Shown here: piece by piece, positions 1 through 11,538 of the stretch
Position numbering within the stretch: the stretch's first letter is position 1
Layout of the letters: the number at the start of each line of letters is the position of its first letter
Source of the DNA: Drosophila persimilis
Taxonomy: Eukaryota > Arthropoda > Insecta > Diptera > Drosophilidae
Reading direction: 5' to 3'
Length of the DNA: 64,000 nucleotides
NCBI RefSeq assembly: GCF_003286085.1
Contig: NW_020825294.1
Span: 6,262,001-6,326,000, forward strand
Notes under the pieces: model-generated
What the model was told of the DNA's origin: nothing
The model's database searches: none
What the model saw: the letters and a program-made list of their open reading frames with translations, nothing else
Position numbers and translations under genes: made by a program

Positions 1-1802
1 CAAATAGCCCTGGCCGGGGCTATCTAAGCCAGCCAGCAAGGGGTCTCCTAGGGTCCTGATCCTTCGCCTTCGTCGGTCGTCGGTCGTCGCTCGTTGAGTT
101 TGCAAATTTTAATCCCAGAGTAAAGCTTAAACAAATTTTGTGCTCTCCCAGCCGACATATGGGCATAATTGAAGCTGAAATGGGTTGCAGGGGGGGGAAT
201 GGGGGCTTCTATTGTATTTGCATTAGTGTAAATGCAAAGTGTTGTAAGCCCCCCCTGCCCCCCGCCCCTCGCCCCCCAATGGTTGAAGATGAAGGTCGCT
301 GGTCCCAGGCACGAGCCCAGGCTTACTTCTGGGAGTTTTATGTAATGATGTGCCCAAATCCCACAGCACGCAGAGGCAAGCTATAGTCCTGGCAGGACGA
401 AGAGGAGCCACCAAAAGGGGATTGACAGGCATCGAATGGGGGAATACTCTGACCCCCTAAAATAAAGCTTTCCCTTAGACGTAGATGGATTTCCCAACAG
501 AGTGGCTTAGACCTTCTGCGAGTAGAGAAAACGTTTAGGTAAAACCCAAAAATGGATTGATAATATCCCACAAATGATTAACTTGTCGGAAGGTTTTTTG
601 TCCAGCAACCCCTGAGGGGGGGCGGAGGGCACACACACGAGGACGAGTACGAGTATGCTAATAGTTTTTCGAGCTTCCAACAGATTTGTCAATGCCTGTC
701 GGTCCCCCCCTGAGGGGCTTGGGGGGGGATTTCTCATCAAATTAGATGCAAATGGCATCGTTGATTGGTGGCCAGGACTGACAGGCCCCGACAATCCATA
801 ATGAGATTGCATTTTTCTCTCAAAAAGGGTTCTCTCTACGAGTCCACCCTGATTTATGGAACTGTGTCAATGTCAAGTGGCAGTGGCAGCCCTCGCAGGC
901 CCATAAATATTGTATCACATGGCGTCATAAAGAAATAATGATAAATAACCAAATCAGTAGCACCCGAAAGAGCACTCGAGTGCCCCTCGAATGACTTCAT
1001 TTCATTGCAGTGCAGTGCGTCACAAGATATTCATAAACAAGGAGACAAGTCTCCGAGTCGGATATATATCTTCCACAGCCGCCCCTCCCCCCTTCCCGAC
1101 GCCCCTCGTCGTCGCATCTTTTATCCGCAACGAGACGATGATAATAAATCTTTTGGCAAAAGGCGAAAAGGCAAATCGTACAGATTATTAGGCTTCTGCT
1201 TTGCGACAAAACATCTGGCATTATTTGGAGGATTTTATGGGCTTTACGGGGGGTTGGAGTGGGCGGATTGGTGGGGGGGAGGGGTGGGGAAATATGTTTA
1301 TGCGATGAACCAAGTTGAGCTGAGGGGCTCGCTCAGTGGGTTAAACATTTGCATAAATATTGAAGACATTTGGAATTCGTAAGTCATCAATTGGTTGGCC
1401 AAAATATTGAGGGGAAAAGGAGACTGGGGAGGGATACAGAGCGGGGGGATAGGGTAGACCCCACAGGAGATGTGTCCCAGAAATAGAGCCTTTACTTCTG
1501 ATGAATATTTCCTCCTTCTCTCCCCCTCTCCCTCCTTTGTTAGCCACTCTGTTGTCCCGTCTCTCCCTTCAACAGCCTCCATTCTGTGGCACTTGGTAAA
1601 ATGATTTATCGCAAGCTGGCAAAGAGGGCTACTCGAAAAAGTATGCAACATACGGAATACGAAATAACCGGCAAACAAATGTACAAGTGGGTGAGAAGGC
1701 AAGGCCGTGGCGGGGGGTGGAGGGTTAGGGCAAAAACTCTCGACGGCAAGTCACTTAAAAATGCCTGAGAAAAAGGTGTAATACAGTAGACACAAGGACG
1801 GT
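1..1802. other. Non-coding stretch, probable intron
   Basis: No reading frame here has convincing codon bias or flanking splice sites. The sequence is a mix of short G and C runs, ATAAATATT-like AT patches and ordinary unique fly intron sequence. If the minus-strand gene that begins near 36.8 kb continues leftward, this lies inside its second intron. Confidence 0.6.
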
Positions 1803-1828
1803 GGGGGGGGGGGGGGGGGGGGGGGGGG
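1803..1828. repeat. Poly(G) tract, 26 nt
   Basis: An uninterrupted run of 26 G on the plus strand. It is one of seven G or C homopolymers of at least 15 nt in the window. Its exact length may be an assembly estimate, because such runs are hard to sequence. Confidence 0.9.
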
Positions 1829-2016
1829 ATACGGGCAGGACATGCCCGAAATGTAGTTTTAAGTGCAACGAAAAGAGTAGAGGCACTGCAGCAGCAACAA
1901 CTGCATTAGAGGGGGAGGGAGAGAGGGAGAGACAGGGAGAGAGTGAGCAGGAGAAACAATACAGTTTCGGTCTGGATATAGGGATAGAAAGGGAATATGT
2001 GAAGCAGCAGGAGGAG

Positions 2017-2376
2017 CAGGAACAGTGGGGAGCAAAAGGAACAGTAGGAGGAGGAACAGCAGGAACAGCAACAGCAGGAACAGCGGGAACAGTAGGAACA
2101 GTAGGAACAGCAACAGCAGGAACAGTAGGAGCAGTAGGAACAGCCGCTTCAAGAACAAGAGCAGCGGGAACAGTAGGAACAGTAGAATCGGCAGCAACAG
2201 GAACAGCATCAGAAGGAACAGCAGGAACAGGAACAGTAGGAGTGGGAACAGCGACAGCAGGAGCAGTGGGAGCACTAGGAGCGCTTGTAAGAGGAACAGC
2301 CACTGCAGGAACAGTCACAGAAGGAGGATCAGCAGCAGTAGGAACAGTAAGAGCAGGAACAGCGGGAACAGTAGGA
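2017..2376. repeat. Minisatellite of 9-bp GGAACAGYA-type units
   Basis: The motif AGGAACAGYA and shorter AACAGC variants repeat for about 360 bp. Because the period is a multiple of three, several frames stay open: Gly-Thr-Ala/Val repeats on the plus strand and Leu/Val/Pro-rich repeats on the minus strand. These are consequences of the repeat and I do not regard them as genes. Purine-rich GA sequence precedes the array. Confidence 0.85.
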
Positions 2377-2699
2377 CCATCAAGGAATCTTAAACAGAAA
2401 ATGCGCCTCTAAGGCCAAGGTGTGATGCCAGAACCCACTTTTGCTGCAAAACTATGGCCTATGGATAAAAGGGAGGAATGCTATCTATAAAGCGGAAGCA
2501 GGAGTCTTAGCCACAGCAGCAGCGTTTCTTCAGGAATGCCCGGCCAGTGCCCTATACGACAGTGGCCCACAGAAAAGGAGTTGCCCGCAGATTGGGCATG
2601 CCAGAACCTCTATAAATACACCCCGAGTAGGGTCCTTGTTCGGAAATCGCCAGCAACAACTGAAGTTTGCCCCCAAATGAGTAAAAGTGCAACCAAAAA

Positions 2700-3056
2700 G
2701 GAAAACGAAAAGAGCAACACCGCAAACAGAAAGAGCAAAAGGGAGGAGAGAGAGAGGGAGAAAGGGCCAAAGGGAGGAGAGAGAGGGAGACAGGGCCAAA
2801 GGGAGGGAGGGAGAGAGAGGGAAAGAGCAACAGCAAGTGGCAGCTGCCACAGCAACCAAAAATAAAATAAAGTAAAAGAAAACGTAAAAAAAGGGAAGAA
2901 AATGATGTACAAAATTGCAGGCGCTCGAAGGCGGCCCAAAACTAAAAGGCTCCAACCCATGTGTGTGTGTGTGTGTGTGTGTGAGAGAGGAAGAAAGCAG
3001 GTGTGTGTGTGTGTGTGTGGGAGGAGCAGAATGGGAGCATCTGTGTGTGTGTGGAG
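2700..3056. repeat. Purine-rich GGGAGAGA region followed by (GT)n
   Basis: A GA-rich segment with repeated AAAGGGAGG and GAGAGAGGGA blocks runs to about 2825. A spacer with several poly-A patches follows, then two (GT)n tracts at about 2959-2982 and 3001-3018, with a short (TG)n near 3041-3052. This is simple-sequence DNA with no gene evidence. Confidence 0.8.
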
Positions 3057-3119
3057 TGCCATAAGCAAACACTTTGAAGTGCATTTAAAGTGCGGCAGCA
3101 ACAGCAGCAGCACCTACTT

Positions 3120-3210
3120 CAGCAGCCCCTCAGGTCCCGCCTCCAGTACCCCTCCAGTCCACCTCCAGTCCCCCTCCAGTACCCCTCCAGTACCCCTCCA
3201 GTACCCCTTT
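3120..3210. repeat. 11-bp CAGTACCCCTC minisatellite
   Basis: About seven copies of an 11-bp unit (CAGTACCCCTC and variants such as CAGTCCACCTC). On the minus strand it reads as Gly/Leu/Trp-rich repeats. It is one of three 11-bp-period arrays in the window; the others are near 23,975 and 14,532. Confidence 0.75.
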
Positions 3211-4159
3211 TCAATATTTCCCCCCGCGAGCTGTTAAGCTCAGACACCCACTTGAGGCAGCAGCAACACCCGCCCCTCCCCCCACCCCTCCATCCGGCAA
3301 CCCCTTGAGCTGCCATTGTCAGCCTCCTGCTGCTGATGTTGCCCCCCCCCCCTCTCACCCACCACACGGCGGTTGTTGCCAATAATATTTACACTAAAAA
3401 ATGTGCAACGCCACGCCACCCAAAAAGTGCAACAGTTTGCTGCTCTTGACAGAGCACCGCCAAAGGAGGGGGGGAGGAGTGGGTGGGGTATGAAGCCCGG
3501 ACCGGAACCGGATCCAAGGCTGCCAAGTTTTTTTTTTTTGTGCCACCCAGCCCCAGCAACAGTTTGCAACAATTTTTGCCTAAATATTTTCAGCTAAAAG
3601 ATTTCCGGTAAAAGCTGTTCCCAGCTATCTCCGTCTCTTTCCCCCCCGCCCTATGGCCATCTCTTTCCATGGAGGAGGCTCTTTCCTGCCGCTGTTGGAG
3701 CACTGGAGCCTAGCACATTCGTATAGTTGGCTAATTTTGAGGCCCTAATTTGTGTCATCCTGTTTGGAAAAGTTCTACTATTATCCTGCTTCCTCCCCCT
3801 CTCTCCCCTTTGGGATTGTGGCAAGTTGAGTGGATTTCTGGCTAAGCTCGGGGTTTGTCTCATGTGGTGGCCTGGTCATTGGATCATTTTGTATCGTGTG
3901 TGTGAGGGTCTGTGGCAGGGGCAGCGGCAGCCCGTTAAGGAACACAGTAATTATCCAGCCTAATGAGAAACTTTGGCCACAATGCCAACTCTTGAGCAGG
4001 CAAATTAAGTAACCGGATAGGGTTTTATTAGGTGAAGACTTTCCCAGCCAACACACACACATTTTCTTGTGGATTATATAGATCCCAAGGAGAGGAATCA
4101 CAGGAGGAGAAGGAGGAGGCCTCCTAGGATGGAAATCATCAGTAGACAATTTAATAAGC
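3211..4159. other. Non-coding stretch without recognisable gene
   Basis: Unique sequence with C-rich patches (an 11-nt C run at 3342-3352) and a T run at about 3530. No credible coding bias, splice-framed exon or RNA gene was seen. Confidence 0.6.
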
Positions 4160-4980
4160 GACTTGAAGGCATTTAAGGTTTACAAGGTTTTAATATTTAA
4201 AGTCGTTTTTATTTAATTATATTTTTACATATATTTTATTTATTTATTTGATTTGATTTTTCTTTATTTTTAAAATATGTTTTATAGCATGTTATATTTT
4301 TAAAATTTTAAGAAAAAACATTTTACAGTATATTTTTTAATTTGTTTTTAAATATATGTATTTATATATATTTTTAATATTTGTATTTCTATTTTTTTTT
4401 TAATTTTTTTTAAATTTATATATTTTCAAATATTTGTAGTTATATGTTTTTATATATTTTTTTTTTTTTTAATATGTTATTTTATAAAATATATTTTCTG
4501 TAATCTGTTTTTAAATATATTTTGATTTTGTTTTTAATATATTTTGTTTTATTTATTTTTAGTTTAAATTTATTTTTTTTTTTAAGATATTTATATTATA
4601 TATATATATTTTTAAAATATATTTATATATATTTTTTTTCAATTATTTTTTTTTTTATCTTTTTAAATAATTTTTTTTTTGTAATAAATTAATTTTTATT
4701 TTTTATTTACATTTTTTTTTGTGAAAAGTATTTTTATTTTTTTAAATATATGTTTTATTTCATTTATTTTTCTCAATATTTTTAGTTTATATTAAAAAAA
4801 AAAAATTTCTCATATATTCAAAAATATTTTACTCAGAAGAAATATATTTTTTCTACAAATTAAATATTTTATATTTATTATTAACTGTTTTATTATTAAA
4901 TTAGATTGATTTATGTTTTAATCAAAGTAATTTCTATTTAATTTCCCAATTTTTTTATATAAAATCCAAATTTGTAGTTT
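4160..4980. other. AT-rich island
   Basis: About 820 bp of nearly pure A/T dominated by T runs and TATATTTTT repeats, with weak local duplication of ATATTTTTTTTAA-like words. No coding potential. It ends sharply at about 4980, where composition changes to the codon-biased segment that follows. Such AT islands are candidate matrix-attachment or nucleosome-poor DNA, by analogy only. Confidence 0.75.
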
Positions 4981-4982
4981 AA

Positions 4983-5342
4983 ATATGGTATTTCTCCGAG
5001 TGTACAAATTCCCTCGAAAGCAACTACTTTTTCCGCTCTGTTCCCCGCAAGAACTTCAACTCCATCGATCTCTTGGCCATCAATGTTATCAAAAATATGA
5101 CTTTCTCCGAACGAGGCACAAAAATGCCAGTTCACTTGCCCTTGCCCCCCCCCACAATGTCATGTCATATGTCACCCACCTATGGCCTGGAAGTATATCC
5201 ACCATTTATTTTGATAGATGTCTCAGATATGACACGCTTCGATTTGGAGAAAGAATGCAGCATAATTTCCCTCCCCTCCCCGTCCCGTAAAAGATTTCTT
5301 CACACGCCATTCGTTTTCAATAAGAAGCCGCTTGGAAATTAG
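4983..5342 (+). pseudogene. Codon-biased open frame, possible exon relic or orphan exon
   Basis: The plus frame is open for 119 codons between TAA (4980-4982) and TAG (5340-5342). Between about 5000 and 5110 the third positions are mostly C or G (runs such as AAC TTC AAC TCC ATC GAT CTC), which is typical of Drosophila coding DNA and unlike the flanking AT island. The peptide includes SVPRKNFNSIDLLAINVIKN. There is no ATG at the start of the biased part and no good donor after it; an acceptor-like TTTGTAG sits at 4972-4978. The opposite strand is also open over 4938-5135. I recognise no family. A decayed retrocopy, an isolated exon or chance are all possible. Confidence 0.3.
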
Positions 5343-7615
5343 CCGAAAAAAAACAGTTACTACCAATCGTACAGGCACACTCGTGTGCACACATGTGCAG
5401 ATATCTCGAGGGAGGCGAAAGAGTCATGCTGACTCTCCAGAATCCATAGAGAAGCAGGTCCCAAGTCCTGGGACCAACAAAAAGTTTGTGTAATGCGAGG
5501 CGTAAATTGTTCGCAGTCAGCTATGAATACCTCCCCACCACCCCCGAAGCCCCCTCCGCTAACGAATTGAACTACCAGACAACTCCACCTTTTTCGCGTT
5601 CGGATTTCAGGGCAGCAGCCTCAACAGATTGCGGCAACTTTGTGACGTTGCGGAAAGGCAACAGAAAAATAAAAAAAATAAAAATCAGAGGCAAAAATGC
5701 CCCTAGAATAAGGGAAAAGGGAAAGAAAAACGGGGGGTATTTTCCCATATACATTTACTCGCATGTAATATCCTTTTTCCAGGTGTCTGTGTGTGTCTGT
5801 GTGTGTGTCTGTGTGCGCTATAAAAATGACTTTGTTTGCCCGTCTCCTTCGTGGCTCAATTTTATTGAGCCCGTAACAGTGGCTGGCAAAAGTTTGCCGC
5901 CCAAGAATCTCAGTTTCTCGCTGACTCCAAGTGGAAATAAAAGATTTCTCTCTTGATTTGTATTGAGCTAGTTTTCACCAAACAACTTTTAGCTCTTCCA
6001 TATTATATATTTTCCCCTCTTTATTACACACACACACACACGTAGGGGGGTGTATAGGTGTGTGCGTGTGTAAAGCAAAATCGTAAAAAGTGATTTTGTG
6101 ACGATTCAGCGAATTTTTCGTGGCACTAACAAAAGTACAGTCGCACATTTGTTTTCCTGTTTCCCGCTGTGGTGGGGGAAGGGGGGAGGGGGGTGATTGA
6201 AGGGAAATAGTAGTGCCATTGCGGAAAGAGTTGGCCATTTCTCAGGTCTGTGGGGGGATACCCAAAGGGGGATATCAATGCGGAAAATGCATAAAATACA
6301 AGCAATTTGTGCAGCTTTTAAACCTGCACTTTATCAGGGAAGATGCACCTGTTTAAGGCAGTAATAGATCCACCAATCTACCAAAGGCGAAAAGGGTGGA
6401 AAATATATTCAAAGAGAGAGTAAGAGGCCCTGCCAGAAGCCCATGCATTGTGGGGATCCCACAAGTCGGTGCCAAGAAGGCAAAAACAATCGGGGAACCC
6501 AGAAATGAAGTTCTCCTGGGGAAAAGGAAGCCTTGCCTGAAAGATAGAGATTAGAAGCGCTTTATAGAACTCCTATAGATGATTGCCGAATCAAAAGTGA
6601 AGCCTCTATCCTCAAAGACCTAACCTTTACGCCAAAACCAAACAGATTAACCCTTAACTAAACTCTAATTAAGTGTGTGTTTATCTGCCAGGCAGACCTT
6701 TCAACTAATTTCATTAAATATTCAGTTTGAAAACGGCTTGAGCGTATTCCCCATACAACATCAACTATTTCTGGCTGTCTCCCTGTCTCCCCCTGACCTT
6801 GTCCTCCACCCCCGTCTGTGGGCAGCCGCCACAGGAGGCTAATTAGCCGCCATGCGGGGGTTAAGTAAACCCCCGACTGATGCCATTCCACCCACAGCCG
6901 ACTCGATTGCCTTTGTTTGCCCTCTCCCCCCCCGTCGTTTTTTGCCTTGGCCAACGGCACATATGTTTTTAATTATTACTTGGGTATGGCCTGCCCCTCC
7001 CCCCCGATCGACGCTCTCCAGACGGCAGAACTCTCCCTGTTTATGCCCGAGGCTTTGTTCCACATTTCTCTCTTTCGCTCCTTTTTTTTTGCCATAATTT
7101 GGCTTGCAAATTTATGATGCGTTACATTTACAGCAAACGAGACATTTTATAGCAGATCATCAATCAATTTGTCAGCTTTTCTGGGAAAGTCTTTCCCTTC
7201 CTCCGAGGGGCGGGGCCACGCCCTTCATAATTAAACATTTGGCACGTTGCAGCTACGCCATAAACTTATTTATAGCAGCGCCCGAATGCGCTATAAAATA
7301 TCATTTTATGGCAGCGCAAACCGCAGAATGCAACGAGGCAGAGGATGGTGAGCTCTGAGGCGCCTCCGTCAGCAGAAAAAACGAAAATGTCAAAAGCAGC
7401 AGCTGATGAGGGTTGCCCCCATCCCCCCTGCTGATTGGGGGGGTGTCGGGGGGGTGTGTGTTGCAGTTGCCATGCGTTGGCAAACTTTTGCCACATTAAT
7501 TTCCGCCACGACAAAAAAATCCACTCTTCGAAGGTCTTGGAGGACGATGCGTTTTTTAGGGACACTTTTTGGGGGACAAATTCGTAGATTTCGTGGGTTT
7601 GGGGGTAAAAAATTA
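5343..7615. other. Non-coding stretch with (GT)n and (CA)n microsatellites
   Basis: Unique sequence containing (GT)n at about 5782-5815, (CA)n at about 6026-6041, and pyrimidine-rich words. The segment 6840-7350 is moderately GC-rich with clustered ATTTATGG and TAATTT words, as often seen in conserved intronic elements, but no exon was identified. Confidence 0.55.
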
Positions 7616-7617
7616 GT

Positions 7618-8083
7618 GCTTTAATGCTGAGGGGGCCCGTAGGAGACCAAGAACTTACTTAGTTTTCAGTCCCAAGAATCCAGCAACAAAATACAGAGCA
7701 AAAAACACGCACTAGTCGGTCCCAAGATGCTTCGAGGGACCCGTAAGAGACCAAAAACAAAGTACACGGTCTTTGGTCTTAATTTGTTTTCGATCCAAAA
7801 AATCCAGCAACAAAATACAGAGCAAAAAGACGCATAAGTCGGTCCCAAGATGCTTCGATGCTTCCAGGGCCCCGCCAGAGTCAAAAAATGTACTTAACTT
7901 TCGGTCCCAAGACTCCAGCAACAAAATACACTAGTCGACGCCCACTAGTCGGTCCCAAGATGCTTCGGGGGACCCGTAAGAGGCCCGTAAGAGACCAAAA
8001 ACAAAGTACACGGTCTTGGGTCTTACTCATTTTTCAGTCCCAAGAATCCAGGAGCAAAATACGCCCACTAGTCGGTCCCAAGA
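7618..8083. repeat. Tandem repeat, about 123-bp unit, nearly four copies
   Basis: The word GTCGGTCCCAAGA recurs at 7715, 7838, 7948 and 8071 (spacings 123, 110, 123). Each copy carries AATCCAGCAACAAAATAC, the anchor word and GACCCGTAAGAGACCAAAAA. Copies differ by small indels and the third is missing about 13 bp. The unit resembles no transposon I recognise. Open frames over it, about 70 codons each, are by-products of the repeat. Confidence 0.9.
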
Positions 8084-9334
8084 AACCAAAAATATTGGCT
8101 ATTTGTGCGTGGATTGGGCATAACCCTGTTTTCCCCTTTTCCTCTCAAATTGAATAGAATTTTTGCCCCGAAGCTCTTGAAAAATAGCTCAACCTCTGGC
8201 CGAAAAACCGTCGGTGGAACAGGCAACGTGGCCACATGGGTCTCTCGCAGAGTTGCCTTTTTTCGCAACGTCTATCTTCATTTCTGCTTGTGTTTCCACT
8301 GTTGACTGAGTCTGTCAATGCTGCTGTTCTTGCCCCATATTGCTGCATGTTGCCACCGCTGCTGCTGCTGCCGTTCCTTTTGCATGCTGCCACTGTGACA
8401 AAAGGCAAATAAACCGAATGGCTTCTGCTGCTGCTTGTGGCTGGTTCTTGCCGCAAAATTAAGACAAATGGCCGCACGCTGAAAGCTGTGTGTACCGACT
8501 GTAATTAGACAAACATTTGCCCATGCCCCCCACCCCCCACTGCCCCCCCACCGCCCCGTCTGAGGTCGTGGCGGAGACGGAGGCCAATTGCTAATTGCTT
8601 CAATCAACAAAAGTTTTAAAATTTGCTGTGACTTCCCGTCTGCCACCTACTCTACCCTACCCCCCGCCCCCCACCCCAAGGCGACACATTTGAAACTTTC
8701 GAACATGCCACGCCCCCCGTACCACGCATGCTTGTAGGGGCAGAGCCGGGAGTGTGGAGGGTAGACAGGGCTGGCTTGGGGTCTGGAAAGGCCTTAAGGA
8801 TATAGGCTATGATCCTGGGGAAGGTGGGAATGGGGGCTAGCTATTGTTTTAGGGACTGTTGGACAGTGGAACCCGTTTGTTCCAAGGAAAACCTTCGACC
8901 ACCCGAAATATAGGAATTTCCTACTACAAACCTTCGACTTCCATCTTGGAGTAATCCTAGGACTATACCCCATATTCTTGTACATAAGAATCTCTAAGTA
9001 CAGTCCCAGAAACATATATTCTCCCTGTATTTCATGGAATGCCATCCCTGCCCCTTGCTGCATCGATTCCCAGGGTATCTCTGGAGCTCTACAGCTCTGC
9101 CCCCTTGGCTGCTTGTTCTCCACTGATCATTTTTGTCGCATTCCGCGTTAATGACATCGGGTCTCCATCCCCCCAACCCCACACACACGACAGGCGACGA
9201 GGCGCGGCTGTTTCTAATTGTTTTAGCACTCTCTCTCTCTCTCTCTCTCTCCACAGGCTGGAGTGGGGGGCAGCGGGGGCAGCTATTGTTAATGGATATT
9301 TTTCCGCGTCTGCGGCTTACACTGTCTGGCAAGT
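8084..9334. other. Non-coding stretch
   Basis: Unique, moderately GC-rich sequence with a CTG/CCG-type trinucleotide patch at about 8325-8385 and (CT)n at about 9229-9252. No splice-framed exon was found, and the short open frames lack codon bias. Confidence 0.55.
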
Positions 9335-9895
9335 TCAATTTTTCGGTAAAGTGTTAATTACAGGCGACAAATTTTGAAAGATTCCTTCAGTTGACAAATC
9401 GCTTGTAGGGGTTTTTGGGTGGAGGAGACTGCGGTCTGGCCACAGGAACCCCAGTAACGGCTGCCACTTGACAAATGTGGGGCAGGAGAGGCAGGAGGGG
9501 CAGGACGCAGTAGCCGAGCCAGCAATGAAAACGTTCTGTCTGCTCCTTGGGGCTGGACATTTAAATTGTTGCAAGTGCCACACAGGCACAATGTCTGCGG
9601 TGTCGATTGTTAATGCCACTCGGTTTTTGGGAGCATAAATCTCGAGCTTCTCGGACACGTGGCAGGCTGCTCGGGCTGCTGTTGTGGCCATTGATGGAAA
9701 GGCAGTACCAAAATCCATCACAGAATCCAGCATTGGTCGCTCTTTCGATGTGGGATCAAAATTCCAGCTAAATTGCTGCCTTTCTTGGCTCCTTTGACTA
9801 GTTTCTGCTGTCGATGACTGTACTTCTTGTGTCTCCTTGCCCTGGCAGGTGTTGCAGCTGGCCTTTCCTACGGGCACTCGCATATTTTGCTGCAT
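9335..9895 (-). CDS. Hypothetical single-exon protein, 186 aa (uncertain)
   Basis: An intronless minus-strand frame of 186 codons that is not built on a tandem repeat. The ATG at 9895 sits in a CAAAAAATG context close to the fly consensus. The first part is Gln/Ser/Thr-rich. The middle (about residues 45-115) is balanced in composition, with words such as FSWNFDP and EKLEIYAPKNRVALTI. A CPSCLSCP cluster follows near residue 135, and CNTC lies near the N-terminus. There is no signal peptide, no membrane segment and no family I recognise. It lies on the same strand as the presumed host gene, inside its second intron. No poly(A) signal is obvious downstream. It could be a fast-evolving nested gene or a chance frame. 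Confidence 0.28.
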   Translation of the reverse strand: MQQNMRVPVGKASCNTCQGKETQEVQSSTAETSQRSQERQQFSWNFDPTSKERPMLDSVMDFGTAFPSMATTAARAACHVSEKLEIYAPKNRVALTIDTADIVPVWHLQQFKCPAPRSRQNVFIAGSATASCPSCLSCPTFVKWQPLLGFLWPDRSLLHPKTPTSDLSTEGIFQNLSPVINTLPKN

Positions 9896-10394
9896 TTTTT
9901 GACTCTATCCGCAGTGGCAATTCCCTGAAGCCATCTCTAGTCCTGTAGTTCATCGGCGAATGCCTGATTATTCACTCCACTCCACTCTCCACCCTCCACC
10001 ACTCTTGGCAAATCGTCGTCACGTTGCCGGCACTGCGATAATTGCGTCTAATAACTTTTGATGGCTGTAATTAATCCCCAGAAGAGGGCTCCATCGTGGG
10101 TGCCACTGAATTATCGTCAACGGATGTCGGCCACGATGGCGAATGGCCATCATCTCGGGCGGCTTCTGTCAGCCATGAAATTGCCACGTCTTTGGCATTA
10201 AGTGGCACATTGAATAGTCCAAATTAATACTCATGGCTCGATGGCTGTTATCCGCTCTGACGTTTTGCCCTGTAGTTTCGGCTCCTCTTTGTCTGTCTTT
10301 AGTGTTGGTTAACAACACTGCGTTGTGGGGATTAAGGCCAGGCCATAATTGGGAGGGGGGGAGGGGCAATTTATGGGCGGGTGCGATGATATTT
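9896..10394. other. Non-coding stretch
   Basis: Unique mixed sequence with no gene signal. CCACTCCACTCTCCACCCTCC simple sequence lies at about 9977-9998. Confidence 0.5.
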
Positions 10395-10760
10395 CGGAGG
10401 CATATCTCATAAATCTAAGATTTACAAATATCTAAAAAATATACTTATTTATTTTTATTTATTTATTATTATTATTTTTTTTTTTTATTATATTTATTTT
10501 TATTTATTTTAATAAAAGTAACTTTTCTTTAAACAAATTAATTAATTACCCTATTTAACACAGCTTTAAGAAACATAATTTTGCTAAATTTCTCTACTTT
10601 TTCGAATCATTAAATAACCAATGTTTTTGCATATTAATTTTTTTTTAAATTCTTTAAAAATGAAAAATTATAATTAAAATGTTAATGCCAGAATGGGGTG
10701 CATTTAACCTATTGACGAGGAGTGTATAAAACTTAAATACAAAGAAATATTATAAATATT
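10395..10760. other. AT-rich island
   Basis: TTATTTATTT-type A/T sequence with no coding potential, immediately left of the paired CGATA boxes. Confidence 0.65.
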
Positions 10761-10762
10761 GT

Positions 10763-10789
10763 TATCGAACATCGATAGGTATCGATATA
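10763..10789. promoter_or_regulatory. Paired CGATA boxes, BEAF-32/DREF-like site
   Basis: Within 27 bp the sequence holds TATCGAAC, ATCGATAG and TATCGATAT. The last two are close to the DRE consensus TATCGATA, and clustered CGATA words are the known target of the insulator proteins BEAF-32 and DREF in Drosophila. The site is at the edge of an AT-rich island. No promoter or exon is visible next to it, so a boundary or distal element is the more likely role. This is inferred from motifs only. Confidence 0.45.
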
Positions 10790-10800
10790 TTGAGTTTCTA

Positions 10801-11501
10801 TCAGGAACTTCTTTATTTCCTTCGCCCCAAGGCGCTCTCCGCCTACCAATGCTAGGGCGTGACCCCAAAACAAAAAGGAGTGATGGCGGTGGGGGGGCGG
10901 TGGTAACATAAAGCCTGCCAACTGTGCCATAAATTAAAACTAAATGCCATCCGCTGCTGCTGTCAGTGGCAGAAGCTGGAGACGACTGCAGTCGCGCTCT
11001 TAAGATTAACACACGCATCCACCACGCCCACAGCGAGGCAGGTTAACGCCCACCTACACGCACACACATAGAGAGAGATGTCAGGCATTGGCCGGAATGA
11101 TTTACGGCCTCGAAAAGGGGGCAAAAATTGCGCATACGCCGCCTGGCCCGGCCGAAGGTATTTGTTTGGGCCGTTTTTTTTTTGTTTTTCGTGTGTTGTG
11201 GCTCATAAATTGTACGCAGGAAAAGTATTTCAAATATAAGCAAGGAAAAAGCAACAAAAAAAGAGGGAAGGGGGGGGGGAGAAGAACATTGTTGTTGAAG
11301 GAAAACTTTCGAGAGTGAAAGACAGATCCTAGAGCCCACCCCACACACCCCACTGTTCGCTTTGGGTGGTCGTCCACCCCCCCTCAGCTCACCCCTCTCT
11401 CCCGCTTTCCTTTGGTGGCGACACTTGCCAGACATTTGGTCATTTGTTGGCACAGCTTGTTGCACGCGGCAGCAAATTGTGAAAAACTCGCGGACACACA
11501 G

Positions 11502-11538
<37 letters not shown>

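Noticed and set aside
1755..2412. Open frames of 122-203 codons on both strands
   Set aside because: Low-complexity peptides produced by the GGAACAGYA array and a G run.
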